Source: Puccinellia tenuiflora
Taxonomy: Eukaryota; Streptophyta; Magnoliopsida; Poales; Poaceae
NCBI GenBank assembly: GCA_012064385.1
Contig: QRDG01000129.1
Span: 2,097,015-2,161,014 of the forward strand
Direction: 5' to 3'
DNA length: 64,000 nt
Positions 1 through 12,754 of the stretch are shown here, piece after piece. Under the pieces are notes generated by a model. That model was not told the origin of the DNA, did not search any database, and saw nothing but the letters and a program-made list of their open reading frames with translations. How positions within the stretch are numbered: the first letter of the stretch is position 1; every line of letters starts with the position of its first letter. Made by a program: the position numbers and the translations under genes.

Positions 1-2534
1 CATTGTCTGTAGGCAGGGCATACCTAGGTCTGAGTCCTCGTCGGAGGTGAGTGGGCCGAAGAAGAGCATGCTGGTAGTGTCAGAGTTCATTGGGTGCTCA
101 CCATCTTTGAGTGGTGCTATTCGAGTTAACCCTTGGAATGTAGAGGCAACTGCAGAGGCGATGAATGAGGCCATTTCAATGTCAGAGCAGGAGAAGCAGC
201 TGAGGCACGAGAAGCATTATCGCTATGTCAGCACCCATGATGTTGCTTATTGGTCGAAGAGCTTCATCCAAGACTTGGAGAGGGCCTGTAAGGACCATTT
301 TAGAAGGACATGTTGGGGCATCGGGTTGGGGTTTGGTTTCAGGGTGGTCGCGTTAGACCCTCATTTCACTAAGCTTAACATGGATTCTATTGTTATGGCT
401 TATGAGAGGTCAGAGAGCAGGACTATATTGCTTGACTATGATGGAACGCTGGTGCCGCAGACTTCCATCAACAAGACACCTAGTGCAGAAGTTCTGAGGA
501 TCATCAATACCCTCTGCTCAGATAAGAGGAACATAGTTTTTATTGTCAGTGGGAGAGGCAGGGATAAATTGGGAGAATGGTTTTCCTCGTGTCCAAAGCT
601 GGGTATTGCAGCAGAACATGGTTACTTCTTAAGGTACGTTTTTTTCATTTTGACATCTTTCTTCGTTATTTCATAATTCACTTACCTTAAGATCCTGATC
701 TAATTAGTAATAGCGTTAGAGATTGCGCTAATTTGTTAATTAATCATCAGGCATTACAAACAGTCAACTGAGCTTATTTTATGGCTTGTTCTTAGAGTAA
801 CATGTTATACTGCAATTGTTACAATTTCTTGTTTCTGAAACTGGCATGCGACTATAGACAACATGGAAGTATGAAGAGGATGGTGGTACCTTTCATGGTT
901 GGTCTTGCCGTCCTTGTTGCTCTGGTATTGATACATGATAAGAGTTTTCTTTGCACCTGTTCAAGTAGAGTGGAGGCAGTTACAGTGTTTTGTCCCCTTG
1001 AATTGATATATGTATCTCTACTATTTGTTTATTCATTAGTCTGCAGAATTGTGTCTTGGTATTTTGCTTGTTTAGGAAGGTGTAGAGTACCAACTTCACT
1101 TCAATCTGATGAGCTCGTATAACCTTAATAACTTCAGTATTCTTTCTTGGAATCGGTTGTAATCTCCGCTAACCTGGCTTGGCTGGACACTGTCGGATTT
1201 TCTCAAAAAGGAACGTACAATTAAGATTTTTCTGTCGAAACATGTGTAGGTGGACTAGAGATGAAGAGTGGCAAACGTGCGCCCAGGCTTCGGACTTCGG
1301 ATGGAAGGAAATGGCAGAACCAGTGATGAATTTGTATACCGAAGCAACTGATGGATCCTACATTGAGACTAAGGAAAGTGCTTTGGTGTGGCACCATCAG
1401 GATGCTGACTCAGGCTTTGGATCCTCACAGGCCAAAGAGATGCTTGATCACCTGGAGAGTGTACTAGCAAATGAACCAGTCTCTGTCAAGAGTGGCCAGT
1501 TCATTGTTGAAGTCAAACCTCAGGTTTGTGCATCTCTTTAGTTTCTTCAATATCTTTCTTCATTATTGTTGCCATTTAGCAGACAAAGTTCACGTGTATC
1601 TACCTTAGAGAACACATTTTACTTTCTTGTGTCTAAAATGTAGTTTATGTGTGGTTGACATATTGTCCCTACTAAGTTAGGCAGTAGCTTTCTTTTGTGC
1701 AGTTGATGCAACTAAGTTTTGTAATTTCGTATGCGGCTATGTTAGCCTGTTAGGTGTGATTCTGCTCATGGGAAATTATATTACTCCAGCTGTGTTTAGT
1801 TTTTCTCGGCTAGGAATGACCATATAGGCGCTGATGCGCTTTTTATCTTGTGGTTGTAGAAGAGCTTTCTGAAACGACCTGCAGGGATGCTTGATCTTTA
1901 TAAATAGTGTCAGGTCACATTTCAGGGCATAACTACTTTACCACCTGACCTACTATCAACATTGTTTATTTTTTCTACAAGTCTGTTACTTCTTTCAGTA
2001 GCAGTGGGCTTAAGGAAGGGTCACACGAATTGACATCACCTGCATCTTCTGGTTTAAATGTTGGCATGCCCCCTTTAAACATTGGGTTGCATGTTTGATC
2101 TGTGATGTATACTCAACATTAATATTTAATGTCGTTGTTTCTGTCTGCTAATTCTCCAGGGAGTGAGCAAGGGAGTAATAGCTGAGAAGATACTGGCATC
2201 AATGAAGGAGAGAGGAAAGCAGGCCGACTTCGTATTGTGCATTGGTGATGATAGGTCAGATGAGGACATGTTTGAAAACATTGCCGACATCATCAAAAGG
2301 GGCATGGTTGCTCCAAAGACACCATTGTTTGCATGCACGGTGGGACAGAAACCAAGCAAAGCCAAATTCTACCTGGATGATACGTTTGAAGTGGCGACCA
2401 TGCTGAGCGCACTGGCGGATGCAACAGATCCTGAACCTATGACTGGGTTGGCTGATGAGTTGTCTGCGTCTGTCTCCTCAATTGATATCGGTGGACAAAG
2501 ACAGTCAAGTGATAGACCTTTCGGGGGATTGTAG
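1..2534 (+). CDS. TPS: Class II trehalose-6-phosphate synthase-like protein (3' part)
   Basis: This is the 3' part of a gene whose 5' end lies left of the window; 426 residues are visible. Exons are 1-633, 1250-1523 and 2160-2534, all with GT-AG introns and consistent phases. The first segment ends the GT20 glycosyltransferase domain (PKKSMLVVSEFIGCSPSLSG, then AIRVNPWN). It continues into a HAD-type trehalose-phosphatase domain with motif I LLDYDGTL (about 427-450), motif II IVSGRGR and motif IV GDDRSDEDMF (exon 3). The three-exon layout with a long first exon is typical of plant class II TPS (AtTPS5-11 group). These proteins carry both domains but are usually regulatory rather than robustly catalytic, acting in the cytosol in sugar (trehalose-6-P) signalling. 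The reading frame is intact over the visible part. Which TPS paralogue it is cannot be fixed from this fragment. Confidence 0.93.
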
Positions 2535-4832
2535 TCCAGGGATGAGATTATGACGATTGATTCAACGGTCGCTTCTACACAGTATTTCTGACAGATATGA
2601 AGCTGGGTACTCAAGCAATTACTAACACCAGGGCCTACGATGTGAAGCTACTGCAGAAACATGCTCGACTGTCCAGTCGGGCAAGACACTATGTACTTTT
2701 GCTGCAAAACGTAGGTCCATATGTCCATAGCTGACTCGTTACCTTTCTTTGCACATTTCTCTGAACTTTTCCCTTACCAAGTAAAATGGAAGGAAAGTGA
2801 ACTTGTATTGGCGGTTGTAGAATTGGGGCCATGGGAAATTAAAGGAGTGCATCCGCAGGTTGTGGTCCTGTGTTAACAAGTTACATTGAACAGTGGTTTT
2901 GTTTTTTTAATTCTAAAGCCGTAATGATGTTAATGGTGAGATTTGGTTCATTGTTTGAGATCCCCTGTTATTTGCTTGTCTTGCTCGACTCCGTAATTTT
3001 CTCCCTTCACCTATTGTTGGGTTCAGAAATGCTTCTCTATTTGGAAATAGTATGTAGGTTCTAATATGCTTCGGTTCCTATCGATTTTACTAAACTGTGT
3101 TGTGCAACTTTTGCTTCCGTTGGATACTTTGCTTGGAGTACTCGCATGTTGTTCTTTCAGTAGATTGTATAGTAACAACATCTTTTCAGTTCTTTGGGCA
3201 GTTATTAGGAAACAAATGATGAACAAATCAAGCACTTTGTCCTTGTGAGGCTGTTTGTCACCAACCATGAAGCCAGAGTTGCGGCGACAGGTTCCCCGTG
3301 GCAATGATGGCGCAAACCTTGCATAGTTCTTCAGAATGGGAGTTTTGTTGCCCTCGTTGTTAGGAGAAGTGATGACAATGACGCCTATGCTCTACCTCGA
3401 CGAGTCTATCTTTGCACGAGTCTATCTTTGCAGTGTTGTGGGTGGGATATTTTTTGTGTGCCGCACAGTGGATTGTGATGGTTTTCGTTAGATTTTTTCG
3501 TGAATTAATTGGGTAACTTTTTTTCTTAATTAATAGATGAGCCAAGTCTTGCCTCCGTTTAAAGAAAGTACACTTTTGTTAGGACTGGCAACGTAAGAGA
3601 TGATGATGTTCCCTTGTACTGGGCATCGTGGACACGGGCCACATTGTTCTGTAATGGAGGTTTTTTCTTAAAATGGAGCTAGAAAAGATGGAATGAAGGA
3701 AGCAAGGCTTAGAAGCATAGATCAAGACAGAAATACGGTCGCGAATCGCAGGCAGGCACATGATACGGTCGCAATTAGCCAGTGCGACAGCTGGTCAGGC
3801 TTTGGATGCAAGCGAAACAAATGGTCCGGCTGGAGTTCTATAGCAAAGAACTCCAGACCGGAAAGGACAATGGACCATGCATACCAGCGCATTTTGTAAG
3901 GATCATCTTCATCCCAGGTCACGTGGAGAACTCGAAAATATCTGCCCTCCATGCTCACAGCCTCACGTTACACATGTGTACGCTACGCACAGGAGGAGCA
4001 ACGAATCCTTCTGCTATGGGGTCAGAAATGTTACCTGCTCTAGCGGCCAGCTGCTGATTTGCTGAAGCCCGAATGAAAGCCTCCAGAAGAGATCTTAATA
4101 CACAGAAAAGACGCCGTTGACGGCCAAGGCAGCACGCAAGAAAAACGAAATTAACCTCGGAGATAAAACGGCTGATCATTTAAAGCCATGTCTAGTCAGC
4201 ATATAACTGATTTTCAATATGGTGTCAGTCAGATTTTCGTTCTTCAGTATCATGTAAAACCAGACAGCACACACAAAAACAACACGATGCACGCGAGATT
4301 GAGCTGACCGGAGGAAAAAATATCTGAATGATTGCAAATTTAAAATCAGGTAGCCGCACATTAGAAAAGGTGCAAAACTATAACATAGGTTCCTCTTCCA
4401 GAAAAGCCAGAAATGTCAGGCAATGATCCAAATAGCATGCAAACGTGCACAGAAATAAAGATTAAGACACAAGTTCCGAACATCCTATCCAAATGTGAAT
4501 GTAGTGCCATCCGATATATTGCAACATGCAACAATACCGAGAAATAGCATGAGTCACATGGTCAATAATAATTAACCACCCCTGAGAAATAAGATTGAAC
4601 CACAAATCTGAGAAACAACATGAGTCATGGACAACGGTATCTAATTACAACTAATAAAGTACGAATGTATATCAGGGTAATATAGCATAGCATCTGCAAC
4701 ATTCTAAGCACACTGCAAAATATGATACACTGCAGAAGTAAATGTTAGTCGGAATATCTGACTGGGAGGTGCCATGGTCCTAATATTTCTGTATTGGTTA
4801 TTTTTCAACTAAAAGAAATGAGAAATACAGAG
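2535..4832. other. TPS 3' UTR, intergenic space and HSF 3' flank
   Basis: No convincing gene is visible. The first several hundred bases are probably the TPS 3' UTR. The last few hundred (AT-rich, up to 4832) are probably the 3' UTR of the heat shock factor transcribed from the right. A strong imperfect hairpin lies at about 3822-3862. Short open frames here lack domain motifs and codon structure. Confidence 0.5.
3822..3862. repeat. Short inverted repeat (hairpin)
   Basis: Two 16-base arms, GTCCGGCTGGAGTTCT and the near-perfect complement of it, flank a loop of about 8 bases; 15 of 16 pairs match. It lies between two convergent genes, so it could be a folded 3' UTR or terminator-like structure, or the core of a small MITE. 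No target duplication was recognised. Confidence 0.5.
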
Positions 4833-6699
4833 TCAGGTTTTCTCAGCTGAGGTTAGCTGCCCCAGTTTTTCTGTCATCTGTTCAACACTCTTCTTGCCCC
4901 ACCAAAGGTTCCCCCGTTCTCCTGTTATCATTTGATCAGCTTCTCTGTCTCGCCGTTCTGATTGGGCCTCCTGATGCCCAGGCTGCTCGGTAAGAAACTG
5001 CTGCCAAAATCCATCGTTTGCACCAGCTGTGGGCGCAGGAGAGTCTTGGGCAGCTTGATCTCTTGATGGACCAGTTTCTGTAACAGCAGGTTCCAAATTG
5101 ACATCAATTTCAGAGACCTTAGCCCGTGAATCTGCACGGGAATGCGTCTGAGAAAGGGGAGGACTTTCTGGACAGCTGGTTGACTCTGCTATATCGTGAG
5201 AAGAATGAGAATCTCCTACGTTAGCTGAACAAGTATGCATCATTGATGGAGGTGGACGAGTACGAGGATCACTTTCCCCAGACGAATGGAGCTCTGTGAT
5301 AACAACAGCTGAAGAAGGGCCTGGGCAATCACCATCAAAGGAAATATTATTATCGAATGCTTCGCTTGCTTGTTTAAGGAAATTCTCCAATGAGCTCAGG
5401 GATGATTCCATTTTGTCAAACGATTCTCTGTAAAGTTCATGAGCTGGTGAGTTGGTGAAGTCACAATGCATAGTCTGATTCCCCTGAGTACCTGCATGAG
5501 TTGCATCCTCGTGAAAGGAAATTGGTTTTGGCAGTCTCCTCTTCTTTCCATGATGCTCAGACTGTTCTACAAAGGTAGAAAGAAAGCCTGGTGCCTTCAC
5601 AATGTCTCTGACATAAGATATTAGACTCATCTGCTGATGCTCGACAGCAAATAGCTTGTCTTCCAAAGCCTGCATTTTCTTCTCCATATCGATTTTCTTC
5701 TGATCATTCTTTTCAATCTGTAAGGCCAAAGCTGCATTATCACACTTGAGCCTCTCTATTTCCTCCTCATAGTCCCTCCTTTCACCTTCCGCTAATGGTC
5801 CGGCACCCTGAGTGTGTGATGAATGGCTGAAGATCGGCTTGCGTCGATGGATATTCTTTAACCGGTATCGCTGTCCTCTAATGAACTCCTCATTCGCAAA
5901 CTCCCATTGTTCCGGATCTATTTTCCTAAAGCCCTAGAGGAAAATGAGTAGGGGAGCGTATTAGAAAAGACACACACACAACAGGTATCATGCATTATCA
6001 TGGCTAAACTGAAATAATATACTGTAAACAATCAGAAACGAACTATATATACTAGGTGCGGAAGTAGATGCTACTTCAAATTCAGCTGCCACCAATTGTT
6101 AAAACAGTCCTAAGATTCCACAGGGTCAAGAAGAGAAGAGGACTGAACTAAGCTAGTTGAATTTCACAAATATAAAGTTGATTGAAGAGTTGACCTTGGT
6201 TGCTTAAAGGTATGTCAAACGAAACGAAAACCAACACAGTCTGGTACACTAACAACCTACTACTGTAGTACTTATAAAACGCGTAGTTTGGGTGCAGAAT
6301 TGCAGAGGATCTCCCCAAATTCAACCGAATTCAACGATACCCACGGAACCTCGGTCAGGGGCTCACAGCAACAAACCACCACGCATTTCGTTCGGCCAAG
6401 CCCCAATTTCAGCTGCGGAACGGAGATTGGGCGAAGGGGGGAGAGAGAGATGGGGGTGCGGAAGTTGTTCTTCTTCTTACGTAGGTGTTGAGCTGTCGCA
6501 CGAAGCTGGAGAAGTTGTTGTGCTTGAAGTACTTGGGGAGCAGATCCCGGCAGAACTCGGGCTGGTTGGCGACGACGAAGCTGGTCCCGGAGGGCGTCCA
6601 CGCGACCACCGCGTCCGTGGCCGGCTCGTCCACCATCTCGTACGTCTTGGTCAGGAACGGCGGCAGCGACGCGGCGGCCCCGCCTCCCCCCTCGGCCAT
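4833..6699 (-). CDS. HSFA4: Heat shock transcription factor, class A4
   Basis: The gene has two exons (6481-6699 and 4833-5933) that give 439 aa, the usual HsfA4 size. The start ATG at 6697-6699 begins MAEGGGGAAASLPPFLTKTY. The single intron interrupts the winged-helix DNA-binding domain after VRQLNTY and before GFRKIDPEQWEF, the position conserved in plant HSFs. Next come the HR-A/B coiled-coil oligomerisation region (about residues 125-190), a basic nuclear signal GKKRRLPKP, an AHA-like motif LSSLENFLKQA and the class A4 activator motif DGFWQQFLTEQPG. The C-terminal NLWWGKKSVEQMTEKLGQL resembles the A4 signature and export signal. It is a nuclear trimeric activator that binds heat shock elements; A4 members are linked to oxidative and cadmium stress in grasses (family knowledge). 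The reading frame is intact. Subclass a/b/d cannot be decided here. Confidence 0.95.
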
Positions 6700-7748
6700 C
6701 CCCTGGTCCCTCCTCGGTCCAGTAACTCCCCCGGGCTGCTGCTGCTGGCGGCGGCTCGCTCGGCCTCAGCGCATGGTGGGGGCGGCGGCTGATCGGCGTC
6801 TTTCTTGGTTGGGGTTTCGGTTGGTTTGTTGGGGGTTGGGTTGTGGGGGGCGAGAATTTCTTGGGGTTAGCGGAATTTTCCAGAAGGTTGGCGTTGGAGG
6901 CGGAGCTGGAGTAGGGAGATGAGACGATGGTGGGCCCGGTGTGGATGGATCCATCAAGTCCACTCCCCACTGCGCGGCTGCTTCGGTTAGGTAAGCAGTG
7001 ACGCGGGGAGGGGGAGGGGGACGGCTCGGTGAATAGGCGCTGCGGCCAAGGACCAAATCCTCACTCACTTTAACGCCCCAAAAAAAACATTTTGCATGGG
7101 TACTTTATCTTTGCGTGCATGGACAACACAATGCCTCCGTGATAGGCGAATTGCAACTTTCTGAAGGATATTTTAAAACTTCATCTATAGAAAAAAAGAT
7201 CTTTCAAAACTGAAACATGTGATGTTCACGGAGTTCCCCTACACCTACAATGTTGATTGACCCGCCAAAAAAAAAAAAAACCTACAACGTTGATTGGAAG
7301 CAGTCCTGCATTATGCCCCAAGAAACAGGGCGGTGACTTTGACTTTACCGAGACCATGCTCACACGCAACATAGTGGATGGTCTAACAAGAATCCTAGTA
7401 CTCCTACAGCCTACAGGTGACCTGGCTTTCGGATTTAAGCACCTGATGCCACCTTTTGAGCAAAAACTGCAGCACATCAATCTGATCGCTGGTCAAAAAA
7501 TACACTATCCAGTGGAAAAACTGGGATTTGGGATTGCATCAAATCGTACCATACTACATAATCATGACCAAAAAGGGAACCAAAAGCTTTTGCGCGGAGA
7601 CATAATTAAATTACAAAAAATTTACACACCATTCTTTGGCACATGACATGAATGTTCCGACTCACATTCCTAGCACTGGGCAAACGTCTTGAGGAGGGCA
7701 ATGATGCGAGGTTGCTGTATATCCTTTTCAATGTCCAGGGACTCTCCT
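6700..7748. other. HSF 5' flank and L13 3' flank
   Basis: GC-rich, purine/pyrimidine-skewed sequence up to about 7070 is the likely 5' leader and proximal promoter of the heat shock factor. From about 7070 to 7748 the sequence is AT-rich and probably holds the L13 3' UTR. I recognise no further gene or mobile element. Confidence 0.4.
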
Positions 7749-9879
7749 CTACTCAGACTTCATTATTCTCTTGTCATTGATAGGCAGTGGAATAGGTTTT
7801 TGAGCCACATGAGGATGCTCTGATCCTTTGTACACCTTGAGGTGGGTAAATAGTCTTCTCCCCAGCTGCAAATGTTCAAATGCTTCAGAAAAATACATAC
7901 AAAAACAGGTGGATTTGCTGAACTGAGTTTAACGAGCAGAGTAGCCAGAGGCAAAGCGTTCAAAAAGCACAGATATACTCGCTCCGATCCATAAAAAGTG
8001 TCGCCCACTTAGTACAAAGTTTGTACTAACTTAGTACAAAATGAGCGACACTTTTTATGGATCGGAGGGAGTAGAACAAATCCGATACTTTGCTAACTAT
8101 ACTACTTGAGCACTTGCGTTGACAGAAAAAATCCGAATTGGACGTAACATGTCACAAATGCATGGGCATGACACTTGTGAAGTTATGTACAATAAATACA
8201 ATAAAAAAGCACTCGATAAGATCTAATAAAATATTTTATTTGCATTTCCAATTGTTATCCAACAGCAATATTCCTATGAGCAGTACTCAAGGGATGATTC
8301 ATGCTGAAGATCCTGTGCAGGGCTAGGGGCATATGCTGACGCATGGACCAAGGCTAATTAAGCAAGCATGAATGCAATACAATAAAATCAGCTGATGAAA
8401 TCAACTAGCTAAGAGCTAACGGCTGCTAAAAGATGATTTCTTACCCTGCCCTTAGGAAGCATGCCACGCACTGCGTGCTCGATAATTCTCTCCGGAATCC
8501 TTTTCTGAAGCTGATCAAAAGTTTCTTCTTTCATTCCACCAGGCCGTCCAGAGTGCCTTTTGTAGAGCTTTTGTGACCGCTTTTTACCAGAAACAGCTAC
8601 CTTCTCTGCATTGACCTATGTAAACATAGAGTTCAGTGTGGAAGCTCAGGAGTGCACAATGGTGCCGGTATATCATTGGCTCTTCAGTGATGCACCAGTG
8701 TGGACAGTAAAACTAATATAAAAGTATAATCTGGGTTTCAAGAATCAAAATGGCCTTGGTGCTTATGTTTAGTATTATGAAGTTTTTTTTTCTTGCTTGA
8801 AAAAAGGTGAGGGGGGTATCCTAATGTATTCTGTAAACACAGCACGAACCATACATACCACAATGACAAAAGCCCCCATGTCAATACTTGGAGTGTATGT
8901 GGGCACATTTTTCCCTCTCATGTGCACTGCAATGGCAGATGCCATCCTGCCAAGAATCATGTCCTGTGCATCAACAACATACCACGTCTTCTCGGTAGTT
9001 ACGTGATCTGCAGCCTTAGGGTAATATGTCGTGTTCCATATGTCCTGCAAATAAGTCCCTTGATCAGATTACGGTACAGCAAAGGTTACACACACTAGAA
9101 AAGAGCAAGCCATGGTACCAACACACCAGTGGAACGGAAGTACCATAATCATATTGAGCTCCTAATGAGCCGAAGCACTAAACAGTAACATAGGTGAACA
9201 CCACGAGCCAAAATAATGTTTGCTTAACAGATGCAGTACGAACAAAACAGTTTTCACTATATAAGCCATGTTGTCTGAATTTAGTGAGCAACCACCCCAT
9301 GTCCGTTGATTTTATTTCCCCTGAATCCTCGTTCACCACAAAATATCAGAACCTAATTCCAGCAGTTTATGTATCGTCGTGTATACAGGTACTATATAAG
9401 CGTTGTATATCGACTGACATTTTCGATAGACTATGGTGATGCAGTCAGTCGATGAAACTGAAAGAAGTCATTTGAGAGTTGTCAAAACGAATGGAGAACT
9501 GAAGCAAAGAGATAAACTAGAATGCCTCAATTACAACAGGTAAATCCTAAAATGCATTGAGCTTCCTAGTTCGCGTGCACAAGTTGTGCATTCCCCCAAC
9601 AACTTGGAGTAGCATTGAAGTGCAGCAAGTAGGGAGAAAGAGAAGTAGAAACGGGGTTCTTACGGGGCCGCAGAGCTCGTCGCCTTCGAACATGAAGCGC
9701 TGCTCGCGTGGGACGAGCGCGGCGAGCGGCTGCCGCTTCTGCTTGTCGCTCTGGGCGCACCGCACCGTGAGGCCGGCAGGGGCGGCGCGGCGTGGCGCGG
9801 GCCTCGCCGCGCGGCGTTGGCGCCTATCGCCGGAGAAGGCGGAGGAGAGGAGCGCGGAGGCGGAGATGGCCGTAGCCAT
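7749..9879 (-). CDS. RPL13: 50S ribosomal protein L13, chloroplastic
   Basis: Four exons (9664-9879, 8859-9044, 8445-8615, 7749-7865) join in phase 0 and give 229 aa. The first exon encodes a Ser/Ala/Arg-rich plastid transit peptide (MATAISASALLSSAFSGDRR onward). The mature part has the L13 core: TWYVVDAQDMILGRMAS, IAVHMRGKN, AEKVAVSGKKRSQKLYKRHS, then GRPGGMKEE and the L13 signature region around IPERIIEHAVRGMLPKGR, followed by LGRRLFTHLKVYKG. L13 is an early-assembling large-subunit protein of the plastid ribosome that binds 23S rRNA. All introns are GT-AG. Intron 3 contains a Stowaway MITE. The frame is intact and the identification firm. Confidence 0.96.
7978..8071. mobile_element. Stowaway-type MITE
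   Basis: This 94-bp element lies in intron 3 of the L13 gene. Its arms read CTCGCTCCGATCCATAAAAA at the left and the complement CTCCCTCCGATCCATAAAAA at the right. It folds almost completely on itself and is flanked by TA dinucleotides (7976-7977 and 8072-8073), the Tc1/mariner target duplication. The CTCCCTCCG terminus is the hallmark of Triticeae Stowaway MITEs. Confidence 0.93.
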
Positions 9880-10807
9880 TGCAGCGGCGGCGTGAGCAGG
9901 AGGGGGCGGCGGTGTCTGGGCCTGAGGTCGGGGTTGGGGTCACTGAGAAGCCACTGGCATTTCGTTTCAGGGAGGCGAGGTTGGGTGAGCGGAGCGGATA
10001 AGAAGGGGATATAGGAGAAGGACGAGAGGGAAGAGAAAAGAGAAGAAGATGGGCTTTGTTTATGGGCTCCAAGGAAGATCTTACAGTTGGCCCACTAGGG
10101 CACCCTACCATCGTTTCGTTGTATAGAAGCCAAGAACATCAAATTCTCAACAAAAAACAATAAAGGCAAGAACATCATTCAAAAAAAAAAAAAACCAAGA
10201 ACACAAAATCCAGAAGCCAAAAAAAAAACACAAAATAATCTACTAGTACTTGGCAACAATTCTGGCACGGTTAAATGCATAATGCAACAATTCTAGCACG
10301 GTGATATACGAAATAACTGAATAACTCATTTGCCCTAAACCAGTAATAGTTCATGCTGATGCACCTTGCAGTCCCGTGCCCGGTGGCTAGCAAGAAGTTT
10401 TGTACTACTATATAGCAGGAACTTGGAACCAAAGGCAATAGGGAATACATTCCGATTCACATCAAATATTTATGCCCAAATTTGCTACAGCGTAAAACAC
10501 AACAAATGAGTCGGTTCTACTGATCAGGTTGCACTGGATAAGTAGAGTATTTACGGCTAATGCTCCATACTCGGAAGTCAAAAACAGAATACTGGTCCTT
10601 CCACACAAAAATAATAATTTTTACAGGTAATATCAACACACATAGAAGCAATTCTTAGCGGGTATCAGGCGAAAGTCCGTGTACAACAAAGTCACGACGT
10701 TCCTCTGGGAAGAGTCAAGAGAATAATTTACAACAAAATTGTGGATCAAGATAGGAGGAACATAACTCAACGGTTAGTTGACTGTCAGCAAATGAATGAG
10801 AAAAGGA
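9880..10807. other. L13 5' leader/promoter and DUF616 3' flank
   Basis: About 9880-10120 is GC-rich and likely carries the L13 leader and promoter. From about 10130 the sequence is A-rich and includes poly-A runs near 10177-10230. The part next to 10807 is the likely 3' UTR of the DUF616 gene. No open frame with coding character was found. Confidence 0.4.
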
Positions 10808-12549
10808 TCACCCAGCGGAAGAATCTGAATTCGTCTGTGAAAGAGGTTTTACTTTCCTTGTGTGACCCAAACTGTTAACAAGATCCCTTCGGGTGCAAAC
10901 AGGAAACATGTTGATTCCTGGCATGTTTAGACGCCATAGTACGTATGGAAAACTGAGTTGGTCCCGAGATGTGAAACGAACAACTTCATTGAACCAAGCA
11001 CACATGAAATGATTGGTCAATGGCATCAGCTCTCTCACAATGATAGAAGCTTCAGATAAGGCTGAAAGAAAATGAACTTGATCATATATTCATACCAACC
11101 ACAACCATGTCTCGAGACAGCATCTATCGAACTTCGAGAAAAGATCCCGCAAGTGCAGGGTAAACATCCTTTCAATTAGAGAAGATGAAACATCCACATG
11201 CGCAGGTAAAATTTCTTTCCACTAGGAAAAATCACAAAATCAAACACTGACCTTTCAATCCATGTAGTTTTTTTTCGTCTGGCATTCCGTCTCGATGATA
11301 CTGAGTTAACTGAACCTCTACTTCTTCGGGAGTGGCCTTGTGCTTTTGAACAATCGCTTTCCCCTCTTCATAGACGTTACTCCGTGCTCCATGTTCAGAA
11401 ATAGCAAAGGTAGAGTTCGTCCTCCAAAGAAGCGCTTCAAGCACTCCTATGGGATCTCTTCTGAATTGGTATTTAGAGTCTACCCATATAGAGTACCTTG
11501 CTTCTGGGAAAAGTCGGTGAGTCAACATCTGCAAAAATCATGATATGCATTTTACTACCAGAAATGTACATAGTTATACAATTCTACACATAAAAGTAAG
11601 GCAAATAAAATCAGGAGATTTAACTTTTATCTCATTCTCTTTACCAAGGGGGTCGGGGCATGATTGAAGTTATTGCACAAAATAACACATCACCAAATAA
11701 CAAATACAGTTTAAAGAAATAGACTACTTCCAGGTCAAATCCCATACGTCCCAGTTTTTCAAAATAAGCTGGCATAATTGACTATGACATCCTCACATTT
11801 TACCTTTGGTATCTTCCCATTTAGCCGTTGATCCACAAAGGGCAGACTCTTGACAACAATGATACGCCACCTTCCTATCATTCCATTGTCACCAGTTACT
11901 TTTCCTTCAGCTTCTTGAGTTGATAATGTGACCTCGTCCCAGAAAGCCACATAGCAGACCTGTTTTATCATAAGTCCATCCATCCCGAATCCACTGAGTC
12001 GTCAAATGTGCTGCTTTACATAGACATTGCATTAATAAGAATCTTGAATGTTCACATACCTTTCCAATAGAAGAATTGACCATTCCAATAGGTTGATATA
12101 GATCATCCCCACCACCGAATGCACAGGTGGACACAACAATTTTACAAGTTCTCATGTATATAGTGTCTTCGTCAGAAATTTTGAAACCACCATTGTCACT
12201 GTAGAAACCGCAGTGTACATTAACAGTCTCATTCACCTGGAGAAGTAATGGAAACACATTAAAAGATCTACAACGGCATAGTTTCCTAAGGCAAAGAAGT
12301 GCATGTTAGTCAGCATTAGAACCTTGAAGCTATCTTCTCTGCCAGAAAGTGTCTGGAACCCTGTAAACAAATTGAACCTGGTAGCTTCTGCGTGCTGCAG
12401 TAAATACGTGGAGTTTGCCTCAGAGTGGTATGAGTCATAGTCGTCGTCATCAGATTTGTATATGATCCTCTTGACCACAGCATCAAGTCCTGAGCCTCCA
12501 TGAGATACCAGATTTTCTATACTTTTCGGGCTAAGGAACTTCAAGCAAG
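10808..12549 (-). CDS. DUF616 (TOD1/MUCI70-type) protein, 5' exons missing
   Basis: Five exons join with correct phases: 12323-12549, 12060-12236, 11804-11959, 11252-11528 and 10808-11061. They give 362 residues and a stop at 10808-10810. Recognisable DUF616 blocks are HCGFYSDNGGFKISDEDT, CKIVVSTCAFGGGDDLYQPI, VCYVAFWDEVTLSTQEAEG, WRIIVVKSLPFVDQRLNGK, HRLFPEARYSIWVDSKYQFR, ALLWRTNSTFAISEHGARS and the C-terminal MFPVCTRRDLVNSLGH. Family members are type II Golgi/ER membrane proteins variously described as hexosyltransferases (MUCI70) or an alkaline ceramidase (TOD1); the activity is not settled from sequence. The first visible exon starts in phase 1, so at least one 5' exon is missing. The sequence becomes a copia-like repeat after an N at about 12754. 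A candidate first exon lies at 13884-14036. Confidence 0.88.
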
Positions 12550-12754
12550 CTGCCAATATCAAGAAGAAGAAAAACTAACAGTGTGATTACTAGATCCATA
12601 AGCCAATAATATTCACTGAGCAAAACAATTTCGAACGATGTGTGCTCCCTGATCTGATAGAGCGACCTAACTTTGGGTATTCATTTTGACTAATCAAGTA
12701 CCAAATATTTGGCGTGTACAAAAATAAAAAATACCTCTGTAATCCTATTAGTTN

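Noticed and set aside
3722..3958. Minus-strand open frame containing RVLHVTWDEDDPYK, faintly like an auxin-response-factor segment
   Set aside because: Only one short phrase resembles the family. No flanking domain, splice signals or coding composition support a gene.
6272..7068. Long open frames on both strands upstream of and over HSF exon 1
   Set aside because: They are alternative frames through GC-rich exon 1 and its leader; only the HSF frame has domain content.
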